Source of the DNA: Nitrospirota bacterium
GTDB lineage: Bacteria; Nitrospirota; Nitrospiria; SBBL01; JAADHI01
Length of the DNA: 52,374 nucleotides
NCBI GenBank assembly: GCA_029261165.1
Contig: JAJDBV010000027.1
Span: forward strand, 1-52,374
Direction of reading: 5' to 3'
In this document: positions 8,619 through 17,707 of the stretch, in pieces
How positions within the stretch are numbered: the first letter of the stretch is position 1
Layout of the letters: every line of letters begins with the position of its first letter
Notes under the pieces: generated by a model
The model's input: only the letters and a program-made list of their open reading frames with translations
Database searches by the model: none
What the model was told of the DNA's origin: nothing
Translations under genes and position numbers: made by a program

Positions 8619-8772
8619 AGACGATCAAACCCTTTGTAACGAATCAGCCTGACTCTATCCTTCTTCAGGGCAAGGCTCAAGGAGCGGCTTACCGGAATGA
8701 CTGTGTCTAGTCGTGAGGCTTTGAGCACCACAGCAACGCCGCCATGGAGGAAAAGACGGGTGAGCTGAATTG

Positions 8773-9948
8773 TTACGATCCTTTTAATACGCGTTTTATT
8801 CCATGCAAGGCCTGACGTGTCCGATGCTCATTTTCAACCAGGGCAAAACGAACATAATCGTCTCCGTATTCCCCAAAGCCGATACCAGGAGAGACGGCGA
8901 CCTTTGCTTCAGATAGAAGACGTTTTGTGAATTCCAAAGATCCCTGTGCGCGGAAGGCTTCTGGAATTTGTGCCCAGACAAACATCGTGGCTGAAGGCTT
9001 TTCGGTCTTCCAGCCGATTCGGTTTAAGCCGTCGATAAGTACATCCCGGCGGTTTTGATAGGTCTTAACCACATCCTGAACGCAGTCCTGCGGACCATTC
9101 AGTGCAATGATTCCGGCAATTTGGAGCGGCTGAAAAATACCATAATCGAGATAGCTCTTGATCTTGGTCAGCGCGGCGATCATTTCCGGATTGCCGACGC
9201 AAAACCCAAGTCGCCACCCCGGCATGTTATAGCTTTTTGAGAGGGAGAAAAACTCGACACCGACTTCTTTCGCACCGGGAACTTGTAAAAAACTCGGGGC
9301 CTTGTAGCCGTCGAATACAAGGTCGGCATAAGCCAGATCGTGGATGACAAGAAGGTTATTTTCTCGTGCGAAAGCGACAATCTTTTCAAAAAAATCTAGC
9401 TCAACCACCCTTGTTGTCGGGTTGTGCGGAAAGTTAATAATGAGCATTTTGGGCCGTGGCCAGGCCTGCTTGGTCGCCGTCGCCAGGTCTTCGAGGAAAT
9501 CCCGATCGGAGCGCAGTGGAATAGAGCGGAGTTCCCCGCCTGCAATAATGACGCTGTATGGATGAATCGGATAGGTCGGGCTCGGGGCCATCACGATGTC
9601 TCCCGGCCCGACGACGGCAAGCACCAGGTGCGAAATCCCTTCCTTGACGCCGATGGTAACGATGGCTTCGCTTTCCGGGTCCAGGTCAACATCATACCGT
9701 CTCTTATACCAATTGGTGATGGCGAGCCTCAACTTGGTGATCCCTTTGGAAGCGGAATAACGATGATTTCTTGAATTTTGAATAGATTCTACCGCCTTGT
9801 CGACGATGTGAGGGGGGGTCGCAAGATCCGGGTTTCCCATCCCGAAATCGATGATATCTTCCCCCCGATGCCGAGCGTCAATTTTCATGGCATTGACATC
9901 GTTAAAAACGTAGGGGGGAAGGCGTTTGATCCGTCTAAATTCGCGCAC
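8773..9948 (-). CDS. alaC: Class I/II aminotransferase, AlaC-like (glutamate-pyruvate type)
   Basis: This is a fold-type I PLP aminotransferase of about 391 residues. The Schiff-base lysine lies in [13 protein letters not shown] (Lys238 with the start used here), and [14 protein letters not shown] and NFPHNPTT are typical of the AlaC/YfdZ group. The likely reaction is transamination between pyruvate and glutamate; specificity is inferred from family and neighbours. I place the start at GTG 9948, because TTGGAG precedes it by 6 bases and the protein then begins [13 protein letters not shown] as relatives do. A TTG four codons upstream has no useful ribosome binding site. A strong promoter lies at 9988-10016. 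The gene leads the hom-thrC-lysC-cimA run. Confidence 0.88.
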   Translation of the reverse strand: MREFRRIKRLPPYVFNDVNAMKIDARHRGEDIIDFGMGNPDLATPPHIVDKAVESIQNSRNHRYSASKGITKLRLAITNWYKRRYDVDLDPESEAIVTIGVKEGISHLVLAVVGPGDIVMAPSPTYPIHPYSVIIAGGELRSIPLRSDRDFLEDLATATKQAWPRPKMLIINFPHNPTTRVVELDFFEKIVAFARENNLLVIHDLAYADLVFDGYKAPSFLQVPGAKEVGVEFFSLSKSYNMPGWRLGFCVGNPEMIAALTKIKSYLDYGIFQPLQIAGIIALNGPQDCVQDVVKTYQNRRDVLIDGLNRIGWKTEKPSATMFVWAQIPEAFRAQGSLEFTKRLLSEAKVAVSPGIGFGEYGDDYVRFALVENEHRTRQALHGIKRVLKGS

Positions 9949-9987
9949 AATCTGCTCCAACTCTTTAAAAATAAAGGAAATCAGATT

Positions 9988-10016
9988 ATTCTATTGAAAA
10001 ACAAATGCGTTGTCAA
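9988..10016 (-). promoter_or_regulatory. Strong sigma70-type promoter of the alaC-hom-thrC-lysC run
   Basis: On the minus strand TTGACA (10011-10016) and TAGAAT (9988-9993) are separated by exactly 17 bases, in an AT-rich context. This matches consensus at 11 of 12 positions. The transcript would start about 33 bases before the GTG at 9948. Confidence 0.82.
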
Positions 10017-10085
10017 ATAATTAGAAAAGCCGGGATTTGTGATGGATCTTGGGATTCTGGTGTCTTTTTTATGGGTGAAGTATTG

Positions 10086-10118
10086 AAAAAACGAGGCCCT
10101 GACTCAATCTTCCGGGCC
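10086..10118 (-). terminator. Rho-independent terminator at the end of the bat operon
   Basis: Reading the minus strand, GGCCC (10114-10118) can pair with GGGCC (10095-10099) around a loop containing the stop codon of the release-factor-like gene. Two bases and a G then lead to six T residues (10086-10091). The 5-bp stem is short for its 14-base loop, so this is a modest terminator. It separates the operon from the alaC promoter. Confidence 0.45.
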
Positions 10119-10469
10119 AGGGGGCTTGCGCATCCTTTTTTTCTTCTGGAGCAGATCTTTTTCTTTCAGGATTCTTTCGCGAACGCTATAGGATTTTCGT
10201 GTAGGTACGCGGGGTTTCGCCAGGTGGTTCATTTTCTCCAGACGCTGGATCAATCGTTCATAGGCTCTGTCCTTGTTGCGATGCTGTGAGCGGGACTCCG
10301 TCGCCGTCACGGTGATGCCGGATGGCCGGTGGACAAGGCGTACGCCGGAATCGGTTACATTGCGATGCTGCCCTCCGGGACCGCTCGCCCTATAGGTGTG
10401 AATGACCACTTCTTTTTCCAGATCTTTCCGCTCTGTGGAATATTGTTTGTTCACGATAGGTTTATTCAT
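10104..10469 (-). CDS. Peptide chain release factor-like protein (GGQ domain, ArfB-like)
   Basis: This encodes 121 residues. The core is an RF-1 class peptidyl-tRNA hydrolase domain with the catalytic GGQ at residues 32-34 in ASGPGGQHRNVTDSGVRL. A lysine/arginine-rich C-terminal tail follows (RILKEKDLLQKKKRMRK). No codon-recognition domain is present, as in ArfB/YaeJ, which releases peptides from stalled ribosomes and uses a basic tail in the mRNA channel. ArfB itself usually reads GPGGQHVNKT, so this is a relative rather than a clear orthologue. Its ATG overlaps the batD stop (ATGA), so it is the coupled last gene of the moxR/bat operon. That position is odd for a ribosome-rescue protein. 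Confidence 0.85.
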   Translation of the reverse strand: MNKPIVNKQYSTERKDLEKEVVIHTYRASGPGGQHRNVTDSGVRLVHRPSGITVTATESRSQHRNKDRAYERLIQRLEKMNHLAKPRVPTRKSYSVRERILKEKDLLQKKKRMRKPPGPED

Positions 10470-12229
10470 TGTTGTGGTGTCATCGGGGCCAATACTTCTG
10501 CCTTGGGCCTACTCCTTTTTTTGTTGCCAGACTGGTCTTCTTCAAAAGCGGCCCACAATCTCGGACCGTCTTGCCAGGGAGTGGAGGATTGGCCATAGAG
10601 GATACCATTGAGCCGACTGATTTCTTCGGTGAGCGTCTGGCCGACCTGTTTTTCAAGCTCCCCCAGGCTGATGGTTTGTGTGGGTCGGAGAGTCTGTGCC
10701 CAGGACAGCAGAGCCTCTTTTGCCGCCTGGGCCTCGTTCTGCATGCAGGCTTTTTTAAGCTGTCGTTTGATCTGGCCGATCTTAGGCAAGTCCTGGTTTG
10801 GATGTTCTGGGATAGGATCGAGAGAGGGCTTTTGTCTGGAGCCCCACCATAAAATGATTGTGACCGCCCACCCCAGAGCCAGAACCAGGCTGATCCAGGA
10901 CCAAAAATCTGAACCTTTTGCAGGCCCTTCCGTAGGCAGTTTCTCTGTTAATGGGCCGCTTGTGGCAGTCTCGTTCTGGAAAGGAGCGGATTGTCCTCTC
11001 GGATTGGCCGGGACGACCTCTATGCGCCGTTCCGGTAAACGAGTAACCTCCATCTGATTTGTTATGGTATTCCACCAGGGTATTTCGATGGCCGGGAGGA
11101 GGAATGAACCCGCCTTGGTCGAGATGAGCGCAATCTTTTCCTGGCGGATTCCGATCAGCGCCTCATGTGCCGTTTCATTCGTCAAGACGGGTTGATCCGG
11201 GTAAGATTTAAAGCCCTCAGGAAAGCGAGGAGAAATCTCCGGCAATTGCGCTGCCGTTAAGCCTTCTGCCATCAAGGTTAAGGTCCAGGTGACCGGCTCT
11301 CCCACTTCCGACAAGGCTGCGCCGGCTTGGCCTTCCGGCCAGGCCTCTACAATTCTAAGGTTTTGGGCGGGGAGCCACCGGCCCCGGACTTTATCTTGAG
11401 GAACCGGCCTGACCTCAAGTTCGATGGCTTCGGATCGCAAGCGCTTGACCGGGCCGCCCCCTGGAAATGGACTGAAATTCGATCTTGAACGGGATGCCAA
11501 CTGTCCCACAAAGGTGATCGGGGCAATCTTCAGGCGACCGCTCTGCTGAGGAAAAATCGCATATCGCCTTTCAACCACCCTGTATTGCTTTCCATTCCGG
11601 GTCGTTTCAAATTCCCGGTCTTTTCCGAGTTTTTCAATGACCACATCGGCATCGCTTGAGCTTGGTTCGGAAAGTTTTCCACTCAGAAGGGTCAGTGAAT
11701 GGTAGAGACGGACCGTATAGCGTATCTGGGACTGGACATAGACCACTTCCGGATCGACCGAGACTTCTATAAAGAGCGGTTCTAAGTTGGTATTCTTTTG
11801 GGATGACTTCGCTTTTTCAATATCGATTCGGAGCCCGGGACTTTTATCCTTTCCGAATGAGATGGGTGGTATTGTAAAAAAACCGGGCTCTTTCCCCATC
11901 AGGGTCAGGGTCCATCGCTTTTTTTGAGAGAACTGCCCATTGATAATTTTTGTGGTGCTTCCCTGACTCTTCTGCAGGATTTCAAAGTGTTTTTCGATGG
12001 GTTCAAAATCCGGATCGTTGTCCACGGAGCCGTCTGACTCAAGGACCAGCGTGAAAGACTCATTGATTGAGACGCTGTTTCGGTCGAGTTCCGCGTGGAT
12101 CGTTGCGGCCCAAACCTCGGGAAGGCCGGTGATTGACAGGAAAACCAGAATGGGGCTGACAAGTGCCGCAATTCTTATCTGATTGTAGAGGCTTTTTCCT
12201 TCAATTGGAGTGTGCCGACGGCTCACCAT
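10466..12229 (-). CDS. batD: BatD family protein
   Basis: This 587-residue envelope protein matches BatD (oxygen-tolerance family). An N-terminal hydrophobic segment at about residues 18-42 acts as signal or anchor, ending near VWAA. Large beta-sandwich-like repeats follow, with HAELDRNSVSINESFTL, VRYTV-type strands and a second set after 'GEPVTWTLTL'. A single transmembrane helix (WISLVLALGWAVTIILWW) lies near residue 450, and a cytoplasmic tail of about 120 residues comes last. BatD is thought to work with the VWA proteins BatA and BatB and the MoxR ATPase in the inner membrane; its biochemistry is unsettled. The start overlaps batB/C by 7 bases and the stop overlaps the release-factor-like gene by 4. 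Confidence 0.88.
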   Translation of the reverse strand: MVSRRHTPIEGKSLYNQIRIAALVSPILVFLSITGLPEVWAATIHAELDRNSVSINESFTLVLESDGSVDNDPDFEPIEKHFEILQKSQGSTTKIINGQFSQKKRWTLTLMGKEPGFFTIPPISFGKDKSPGLRIDIEKAKSSQKNTNLEPLFIEVSVDPEVVYVQSQIRYTVRLYHSLTLLSGKLSEPSSSDADVVIEKLGKDREFETTRNGKQYRVVERRYAIFPQQSGRLKIAPITFVGQLASRSRSNFSPFPGGGPVKRLRSEAIELEVRPVPQDKVRGRWLPAQNLRIVEAWPEGQAGAALSEVGEPVTWTLTLMAEGLTAAQLPEISPRFPEGFKSYPDQPVLTNETAHEALIGIRQEKIALISTKAGSFLLPAIEIPWWNTITNQMEVTRLPERRIEVVPANPRGQSAPFQNETATSGPLTEKLPTEGPAKGSDFWSWISLVLALGWAVTIILWWGSRQKPSLDPIPEHPNQDLPKIGQIKRQLKKACMQNEAQAAKEALLSWAQTLRPTQTISLGELEKQVGQTLTEEISRLNGILYGQSSTPWQDGPRLWAAFEEDQSGNKKRSRPKAEVLAPMTPQQ

Positions 12230-14052
12230 GTTTGTTCCTCAGGTTTTGTTCTTGTCTGTTGTTGTGACTGATACAGAAATTTACGGCGTAGGAGACCGCC
12301 GGGATCATCCGGGATTCTGCGCAGCCATTGAGCAATCGCTTGCTGGGATTCATCTTCTTCACTTACTTCCGTCTCAGTGAGGGACGAAGGACTTTGCTCG
12401 TTTGATTGGTCCTGTTTTTCAGCGTGCTGTGTTTCCTGATTTTTTTCAGAATCTTCTCTATTTCCGGCCTCTTCGATCGTTTGTTCTTCTTTTTTATTTT
12501 CTTCATTTCCTTTGCTTTTGGTCGAATTGTTTTGATTTTCTTGAGAGTCCTGGGCTTTTTCTCCCGGTTGATCGTCACCGGACCGATTTTCTCCAGACTG
12601 ATTTTGGGAATCTCCATCTTTATTCTCTGAAGGTTCTCCTGACGGGTTCTCCTGATCCTGATTTTGTTGGGCCATCTGCTGGAGCAACTGCTCTTTATTG
12701 TAACCGGCATCTTCATGTTTGGGGTCAAGGTTCAAGGCTTCATCATAGGCCTGGATCGCTTCGGGCAGCTTGCCCAATTTTGCCAGGGCATTTCCTTTGT
12801 TATAGAGCGCATCCGGTGCTTGAATCCCTTCAAGGGCCTCGATACTTTGTTGGTATTTTCCTGCGCGGTAATGCGCGGACGCTTTCCATTCCGGATCAAT
12901 GAAAAGTTCTGCGGCGGCTTCTTCTTGCCCTTGCGCAAAAACACGTGCCGCCTGTTGATCCTGGCGTGACCAGAGTCCTTCCCAATCAAGGGCATCTGCT
13001 GTATTTGGAGAAAAGAGTAAGTTCAGTCCTAAGATGAATGCAATGCTTGCAAGATGTCCGCGGCGAAAGACAAGTGCTGCAAGCGGCAGGAGTGCTACGA
13101 GCAGCCATGGCCCTTCTTCCCGCCAACGGTCTGCCTTTAAGTTCGCCTCCTCTTCCCGTTCTTCAAATTTATCCACGGAAGAGGTCTCAAAAAAGCGGCT
13201 GATATCACGATCATCCAGGGACAAACGATGATAGTGTCCACCCCCCTGTCTTGCCAGCGCGATGAGTGCTGTTTCATCCAGCTTTGAAATGACGATATCT
13301 TCTTTTTCATCCCGCAGGAAGCCGCCCTGGGCCAATTTGATCGGTGCGCCCTCTAAACTGCCGACACCGAGAATGGAGACAAAGGCCCCCTGATTGTTCA
13401 GTGATGCAAGCATTTCTTCGACACCCTTCTTTGAAGCATGAGCAAGGCCATCTGTGATCATCAGGAGATGACCTTTGGGCACACCGGATTGCTTTAAAAG
13501 CTGTGCGCCTTTTTTTAGTGCAAGGTCGGGTCGGCTCCCTTGCCGCGGCAGTAATGTTGTTTCAAGCGCTGCGACCTGTGAGACGATCGTGGCGGCATCC
13601 TGCGTTAAGGGACTGACCACGAAGGCATCTGCAGCGTATATGACTAGCGCGGTCTGGCCTTCGCGACGTTTTTTCAGGATATCAATGACCTTGTGCCGGG
13701 CGCGGCTCAGACGGCTTGGCGTGATGTCGGTGGCGTCCATCGAACGGGACAGGTCAAGGATCAGGACCAGTGCGGATTGATCGCGAAAAACAGGCTGCTC
13801 TAATTGTTTCCACACAGGTCCTGCCAGAGCAAAAAGGGCAAGCCCTCCGCTAATCGCCATGAGAAACAAACCGGACCGGCCTTTTGATCTCTCTGAGCCC
13901 CCTAGGAGTAAATGAGACAGCAAGGCCGGATCGCAGACCGCCCGCCAACTCCGGCTGACCGCCTGACGACGATGGTATATCCACAGTAGATAGGCATGGA
14001 CAGGGAGCAGAAACAACCAGGCAGGACGTAAGAAATGAAATGTATTGATCAT
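12223..14052 (-). CDS. BatB/BatC fusion: VWA domain, membrane helices and TPR protein
   Basis: This 609-residue protein joins two Bat modules. Residues 1-90 hold two membrane segments. The VWA domain (about 90-280) has a complete MIDAS: DLSRS, a threonine in SPLTQD, and TDG. Further hydrophobic helices lie at about 310-355. A TPR region follows, with SAHYRAGKYQQSIEAL and YNKGNALAKLGKLPEA. Then comes a long Gln/Asn/Glu/Ser-rich low-complexity stretch (about 455-570), and finally the BatC-like motif QWLRRIPDDPGGLLRRKF. BatB and BatC are separate in some genomes and fused in others. The protein should sit in the inner membrane with its VWA and TPR domains scaffolding the Bat complex. It overlaps batA by 4 bases. 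Confidence 0.87.
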   Translation of the reverse strand: MINTFHFLRPAWLFLLPVHAYLLWIYHRRQAVSRSWRAVCDPALLSHLLLGGSERSKGRSGLFLMAISGGLALFALAGPVWKQLEQPVFRDQSALVLILDLSRSMDATDITPSRLSRARHKVIDILKKRREGQTALVIYAADAFVVSPLTQDAATIVSQVAALETTLLPRQGSRPDLALKKGAQLLKQSGVPKGHLLMITDGLAHASKKGVEEMLASLNNQGAFVSILGVGSLEGAPIKLAQGGFLRDEKEDIVISKLDETALIALARQGGGHYHRLSLDDRDISRFFETSSVDKFEEREEEANLKADRWREEGPWLLVALLPLAALVFRRGHLASIAFILGLNLLFSPNTADALDWEGLWSRQDQQAARVFAQGQEEAAAELFIDPEWKASAHYRAGKYQQSIEALEGIQAPDALYNKGNALAKLGKLPEAIQAYDEALNLDPKHEDAGYNKEQLLQQMAQQNQDQENPSGEPSENKDGDSQNQSGENRSGDDQPGEKAQDSQENQNNSTKSKGNEENKKEEQTIEEAGNREDSEKNQETQHAEKQDQSNEQSPSSLTETEVSEEDESQQAIAQWLRRIPDDPGGLLRRKFLYQSQQQTRTKPEEQTW

Positions 14053-15074
14053 TGATTCAACCCCGTCTTTTGTACCATATTCCCAAGCCGCATCTTCGGG
14101 AGGCTTCTCTTCAATATTACCAGGGCCGCGATGATTAAGGCCACACCCAGCGGCCAGGGATAAAGTGCCGTTCTTGGGCGAAATACTTGTTTTTCCTGCT
14201 CGATGGGTTCCAATGTATCCAGCAATTTGTAGATTTCTTCAAATTCTTTTGTATTTCGTGCACGGAAGTAACGCCCGCCGGTCTCCTCTGCAATGGCTTT
14301 TAAGGTTTTCTCGTCGAGATCGGCCGAGGGGTTTACTTTGCGTGTTCCAAAAAAAGAACGGACCATCATTTCATCAGCGCCGATCCCGATTGTATAAATT
14401 TTCAAACCCTCTGATTTTGCCAAGGCTGCTGCCTTGATCGGGGCCACTTCACCCGCAGTATTGGCCCCATCTGTGAGCAGGATCAGGACTTGATCTGCGG
14501 TCTTGTTCTTTTTTAATCTTTTCACGGCGAGACCAATGGCGTCTCCGATGGCGGTTTCCTGTCCTGCCAGGCCAATGACGGCTTCGTGTAGGAGGGTTTG
14601 CACTGTTTTTCGATCAAAGGTCAAGGGCGTCTGTAGATAGGCCTGCTTCCCGAAAAGGATCAGGCCAAGACGATCGCCCACACGACGTTCGATAAATGCA
14701 CCCGCCACGGCCTGCGTCGCAAGAAGACGGTTGACCATCTGGCCCTTCAGTTCGAAATCTTCTGCCATCATACTACCGGAGAGGTCTACTGCAAGCATCA
14801 GATTTCGCCCACTGATCGGCAGCGCAAGCGGTTCTCCGAGCCATTGAGGACGGGCGGCGGCCGTGACGAGGAGCAACCAGGCCAGGAAGGCGAACCACAG
14901 GACCCGGCGACCGATTTTGATATGTGCCGTACTGGATCGGGCTTCTTTGAACTCTTCCATAAAAGGCACGCGAAGCGCGGCCTCTTGTGATGGGGCAGCC
15001 GCGGGAAGAAAATGTCTAAAAAACCAAGGCAGAGGGATGAAGAGAAAAAGCCAGGGCCATTCAAAGTGGATCAT
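14049..15074 (-). CDS. batA: BatA-like VWA domain membrane protein
   Basis: This is about 341 residues from the ATG at 15074, which has AGGAGG five bases upstream and overlaps the previous stop (ATGA). An in-frame ATG at 15134 lies inside the preceding gene and is unlikely. Membrane helices lie near the N terminus (FEWPWLFLFIPLPWFF and LWFAFLAWLLLVTAAA) and near the C terminus (LGVALIIAALVIL). The VWA domain has all MIDAS elements: DLSGS, a threonine in QTPLTFD, and LLTDGAN. It is predicted to be a metal-dependent protein-protein interaction module facing one side of the inner membrane, probably working with BatB and MoxR. Confidence 0.9.
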   Translation of the reverse strand: MIHFEWPWLFLFIPLPWFFRHFLPAAAPSQEAALRVPFMEEFKEARSSTAHIKIGRRVLWFAFLAWLLLVTAAARPQWLGEPLALPISGRNLMLAVDLSGSMMAEDFELKGQMVNRLLATQAVAGAFIERRVGDRLGLILFGKQAYLQTPLTFDRKTVQTLLHEAVIGLAGQETAIGDAIGLAVKRLKKNKTADQVLILLTDGANTAGEVAPIKAAALAKSEGLKIYTIGIGADEMMVRSFFGTRKVNPSADLDEKTLKAIAEETGGRYFRARNTKEFEEIYKLLDTLEPIEQEKQVFRPRTALYPWPLGVALIIAALVILKRSLPKMRLGNMVQKTGLNQ

Positions 15075-15583
15075 TGCGGCCTCCTGAGCGCCGGACTTCC
15101 AAGAGGAGGCAAGGCCGTGATCCAGTCTCTGCATAGGCTCAACAAGCCCTTTCCATCAATTTCCGCTTCGGCCTGATAAGGGGCGGTGATCAATGTGCGT
15201 CCGAGGCCTTTACTAAAACGGGCATGCGCTTGCTCTCCCTTCAGGTGCTTATCGAGGAAGGCGAGCCACGCCTCCCCCGTCAATCCGGCAACATCGAAGC
15301 GCGGGTAATAGCTCAGGCAGATGCGTCGTAATAAGACCGAAAGCGCTTTAACCAGGTGGTGCGCGTCCGGTACTTGAGTGAAGCCGGTTGATAATAATTC
15401 TAATTCTTTCAAGGCGGCTACTCTGACGCGGCGGGCTTTTTTCATCCTAAGAAACGCACGGATGGAGAAAAACAATAATATGGACAAGGTGAGCAATGCC
15501 CACCAGCCGGGAGCAGGCGGCCACCAGGACACCGGATCGGGGAGGTGGATATCGCGCAGCTGCAATGCCGGGCCTTCTCCCAT
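15071..15583 (-). CDS. DUF4381 family membrane protein
   Basis: This is about 170 residues from the ATG at 15583, which overlaps the previous stop in TGATG. The longer frame to 15688 lies wholly inside the upstream gene. It has a conserved opening (DIHLPDPVSWWPPAPGWW), one transmembrane helix (ALLTLSILLFFSI), and a helical cytoplasmic part containing LVKALSVLLRRICLSYY and LTGEAWLAFLD, all typical of DUF4381. This family is nearly always found between DUF58 and the VWA genes of moxR/bat operons. Its function is unknown; a structural role in the membrane complex is inferred from context. Confidence 0.85.
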   Translation of the reverse strand: MGEGPALQLRDIHLPDPVSWWPPAPGWWALLTLSILLFFSIRAFLRMKKARRVRVAALKELELLSTGFTQVPDAHHLVKALSVLLRRICLSYYPRFDVAGLTGEAWLAFLDKHLKGEQAHARFSKGLGRTLITAPYQAEAEIDGKGLLSLCRDWITALPPLGSPALRRPQ

Positions 15584-16587
15584 CACGCGGCCCCTTTTTT
15601 TGTCTGGAGTCCAAGTCCGCGTTGTAAGGTGGTGAGTAAATCTTCTGAAGTGGCGCAAGGCAGAAAATAGATGCCGTCGCGACGGCAAAGACTTTGAAGT
15701 TTCATCTGGCGTTCCTGAAACTTTAATTGATAGGCTTGACGGCGGGAGAGGTCTGCCGTATCGAGGGTCATTTCGCTTGACCCATCGCTGACACGATAGA
15801 TCCCAGCCGGCGGCAAGGTTTGCTCCAATGGATCATGGATAAATAACATCACAACATCATTATGACGAGCCAGTTGCGCCAGGTGAGATTCAGACGGTGC
15901 TCCAATCGCCCGGAAATCACTGATTAAAAAAACAAGACTGCCGGGGCGTGCCACGCGGCGGAGCCGGATGAGGGACTCCAACGCCGCCGCTTCACTGTTC
16001 GTTCCGCCTGGGGTCTGCCTCCATGCAGGGTGTTCGACCAAACGTTGAATAAAATGAAGTACCCCTTTCTTCCCACTTTTGGGGCGCACTTCTTCATGCT
16101 GGTTTTCAGAGAAGGCCAGGCCGCCGAGACGATCTCCATGATGGAAGGCGCTCCAGGCAAGCAGGGCTGCCGCACGTGCGGCCATGACCGACTTAAACAT
16201 GCCTTGTGTCGCAAAAAACATGGGGGCACGGTAATCGACCCAAAACAAAACGCCACGTTCCCGCTCCTCACGGAATAATTTGGTATGGGGTTTTCCAGTG
16301 CGGGCGGTGACACGCCAGTCGATCGTCCGGACATCATCCCCAGGCTGGTAGGGACGCACTTCATCGAAGGCCATCCCCAGCCCCTTAAAAGGGGAGAGGT
16401 AATGCCCGCCCTGCACGGATCGAATTTTGACGGCCCTTAGAGAGAGACTCTCCGCGTGACGATGAAGCGAGATCAAGCCCGGCTTGGTAACGCGAACCGG
16501 GCTTTCGTCCCGTTTGAATGGATCAAGGGCCGGAGTGGGAGGAAGGCTTTTTTGTTGTAAGCTGAACTGTTTTAATCTGAATGGCAT
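15583..16587 (-). CDS. DUF58 domain-containing protein
   Basis: This 334-residue protein has the hallmark DUF58 segment FDEVRPYQPGDDVRTIDW followed by RTGKPHTKLFREERE, around residues 73-112. A degenerate VWA-like fold follows, in which the MIDAS reads WVDYRAPM and LVFLISDFRA rather than DxSxS, so metal binding is doubtful. No N-terminal membrane helices are evident, unlike longer DUF58 proteins. DUF58 genes sit directly downstream of moxR and are thought to act as clients or partners of the ATPase. It starts 14 bases after the moxR stop. Confidence 0.9.
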   Translation of the reverse strand: MPFRLKQFSLQQKSLPPTPALDPFKRDESPVRVTKPGLISLHRHAESLSLRAVKIRSVQGGHYLSPFKGLGMAFDEVRPYQPGDDVRTIDWRVTARTGKPHTKLFREERERGVLFWVDYRAPMFFATQGMFKSVMAARAAALLAWSAFHHGDRLGGLAFSENQHEEVRPKSGKKGVLHFIQRLVEHPAWRQTPGGTNSEAAALESLIRLRRVARPGSLVFLISDFRAIGAPSESHLAQLARHNDVVMLFIHDPLEQTLPPAGIYRVSDGSSEMTLDTADLSRRQAYQLKFQERQMKLQSLCRRDGIYFLPCATSEDLLTTLQRGLGLQTKKGAA

Positions 16588-16601
16588 GGCTACACTGGCA
16601 G

Positions 16602-17567
16602 TTATGGAACGGCGACCCGTGAAATAAGTTCTGTTACAAATCGATCTGGTGTGATGCCGTCGGCTTCTGCCTCGTAACTCAATAAAACACGGTGTCGAAG
16701 TACGTCAAAAGCCATTGTCTGGACGTCCTCAGGGGAAACATAGTCATGCCCTTCCAGCCAGGCATGGGCACGGGCACAACGATCCAGGGCTATGCTGGCA
16801 CGGGGACTGGCCCCATATTGCACCCACTTGGCCAATGATTCGTCATAAATTGACGGGTTGCGGGTCGCCAGGACGATTTGGAGTAGGTAGGTTTCGATAT
16901 CTTTTGCCATATAAAGGTCAAGAATTTCATTACGCGCACCGAATATGGCATCCTGCGACAGAGGCGACAATGTGTCTTCTTCTCCTCTGGATTGACGCGC
17001 CTCGCCGCGGGCTAGGTGAAGAATGGCCTGCTCCGCCTCTTCATTGGGATAATCGATCCGAACGTGCATCAGGAAGCGGTCGAGCTGTGCCTCCGGTAAG
17101 GGGTAGGTGCCTTCCTGCTCAATCGGATTCTGGGTGGCCATCACGAGGAAGAGGTCCGGCAATCTATAGGTGACGGATCCAACCGTGATCTGACGTTCTG
17201 CCATCGCCTCTAGGAGGGCTGATTGTACCTTGGCCGGGGCACGGTTGATCTCATCCGCAAGCACCAGGTTATGAAAGAGTGGTCCTCGCTGGAACTTAAA
17301 GGAGCCATCCTGCGGACGAAAGATCTCTGTTCCGGTTAAATCTGCGGGTAAGAGGTCCGGGGTGAACTGAATTCTGTGAAAATCGCCTTCGACCCCCTCA
17401 CCGAGAACCTTAATTGCACGGGTCTTGGCCAGGCCGGGTGCCCCCTCGACCAAGAGGTGTCCATCGGCCAGGAGGGCAATGAGAAGCCGGTTGACCAGGA
17501 TGGGCTGACCGATGATCTGTTTGCTGAGATGCCGATGCAGTTGTTGAATTGCTTCCTGATGGGTCAC
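16602..17567 (-). CDS. MoxR family AAA+ ATPase
   Basis: This 321-residue AAA+ protein of the MoxR clade has Walker A GAPGLAKT (residues 42-49), Walker B LVLADE (101-106) and a sensor-1 region in LFLVMATQNPIEQEGTYPLPEAQLD. The C-terminal lid contains GASPRASIALDRCARAHA. MoxR ATPases act as chaperones that remodel or insert cofactors into VWA-domain partners. Here it heads an operon with exactly such partners. The start is a GTG preceded closely by AGAGGG. A promoter at 17606-17634 would drive the whole seven-gene run. Confidence 0.94.
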   Translation of the reverse strand: MTHQEAIQQLHRHLSKQIIGQPILVNRLLIALLADGHLLVEGAPGLAKTRAIKVLGEGVEGDFHRIQFTPDLLPADLTGTEIFRPQDGSFKFQRGPLFHNLVLADEINRAPAKVQSALLEAMAERQITVGSVTYRLPDLFLVMATQNPIEQEGTYPLPEAQLDRFLMHVRIDYPNEEAEQAILHLARGEARQSRGEEDTLSPLSQDAIFGARNEILDLYMAKDIETYLLQIVLATRNPSIYDESLAKWVQYGASPRASIALDRCARAHAWLEGHDYVSPEDVQTMAFDVLRHRVLLSYEAEADGITPDRFVTELISRVAVP

Positions 17568-17605
17568 GGTCCCTCTGTCAGAGTATGATTAAGCCTAACC
17601 GCTAA

Positions 17606-17634
17606 TTCTATAGAATCAATGAACAATTGGCAAG
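17606..17634 (-). promoter_or_regulatory. Promoter of the moxR/bat operon
   Basis: On the minus strand TTGCCA (17629-17634) and TAGAAT (17606-17611) are 17 bases apart, 10 of 12 consensus positions. The transcript would begin about 32 bases before the moxR GTG. No other promoter is evident within the tightly overlapping genes downstream. Confidence 0.7.
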
Positions 17635-17707
17635 GATAGAATATTTATTCGATGTGACTCGGATGAGAACAGGAAAATAATTAGCAAAAGGTTTGACCCT
17701 TACTTTT

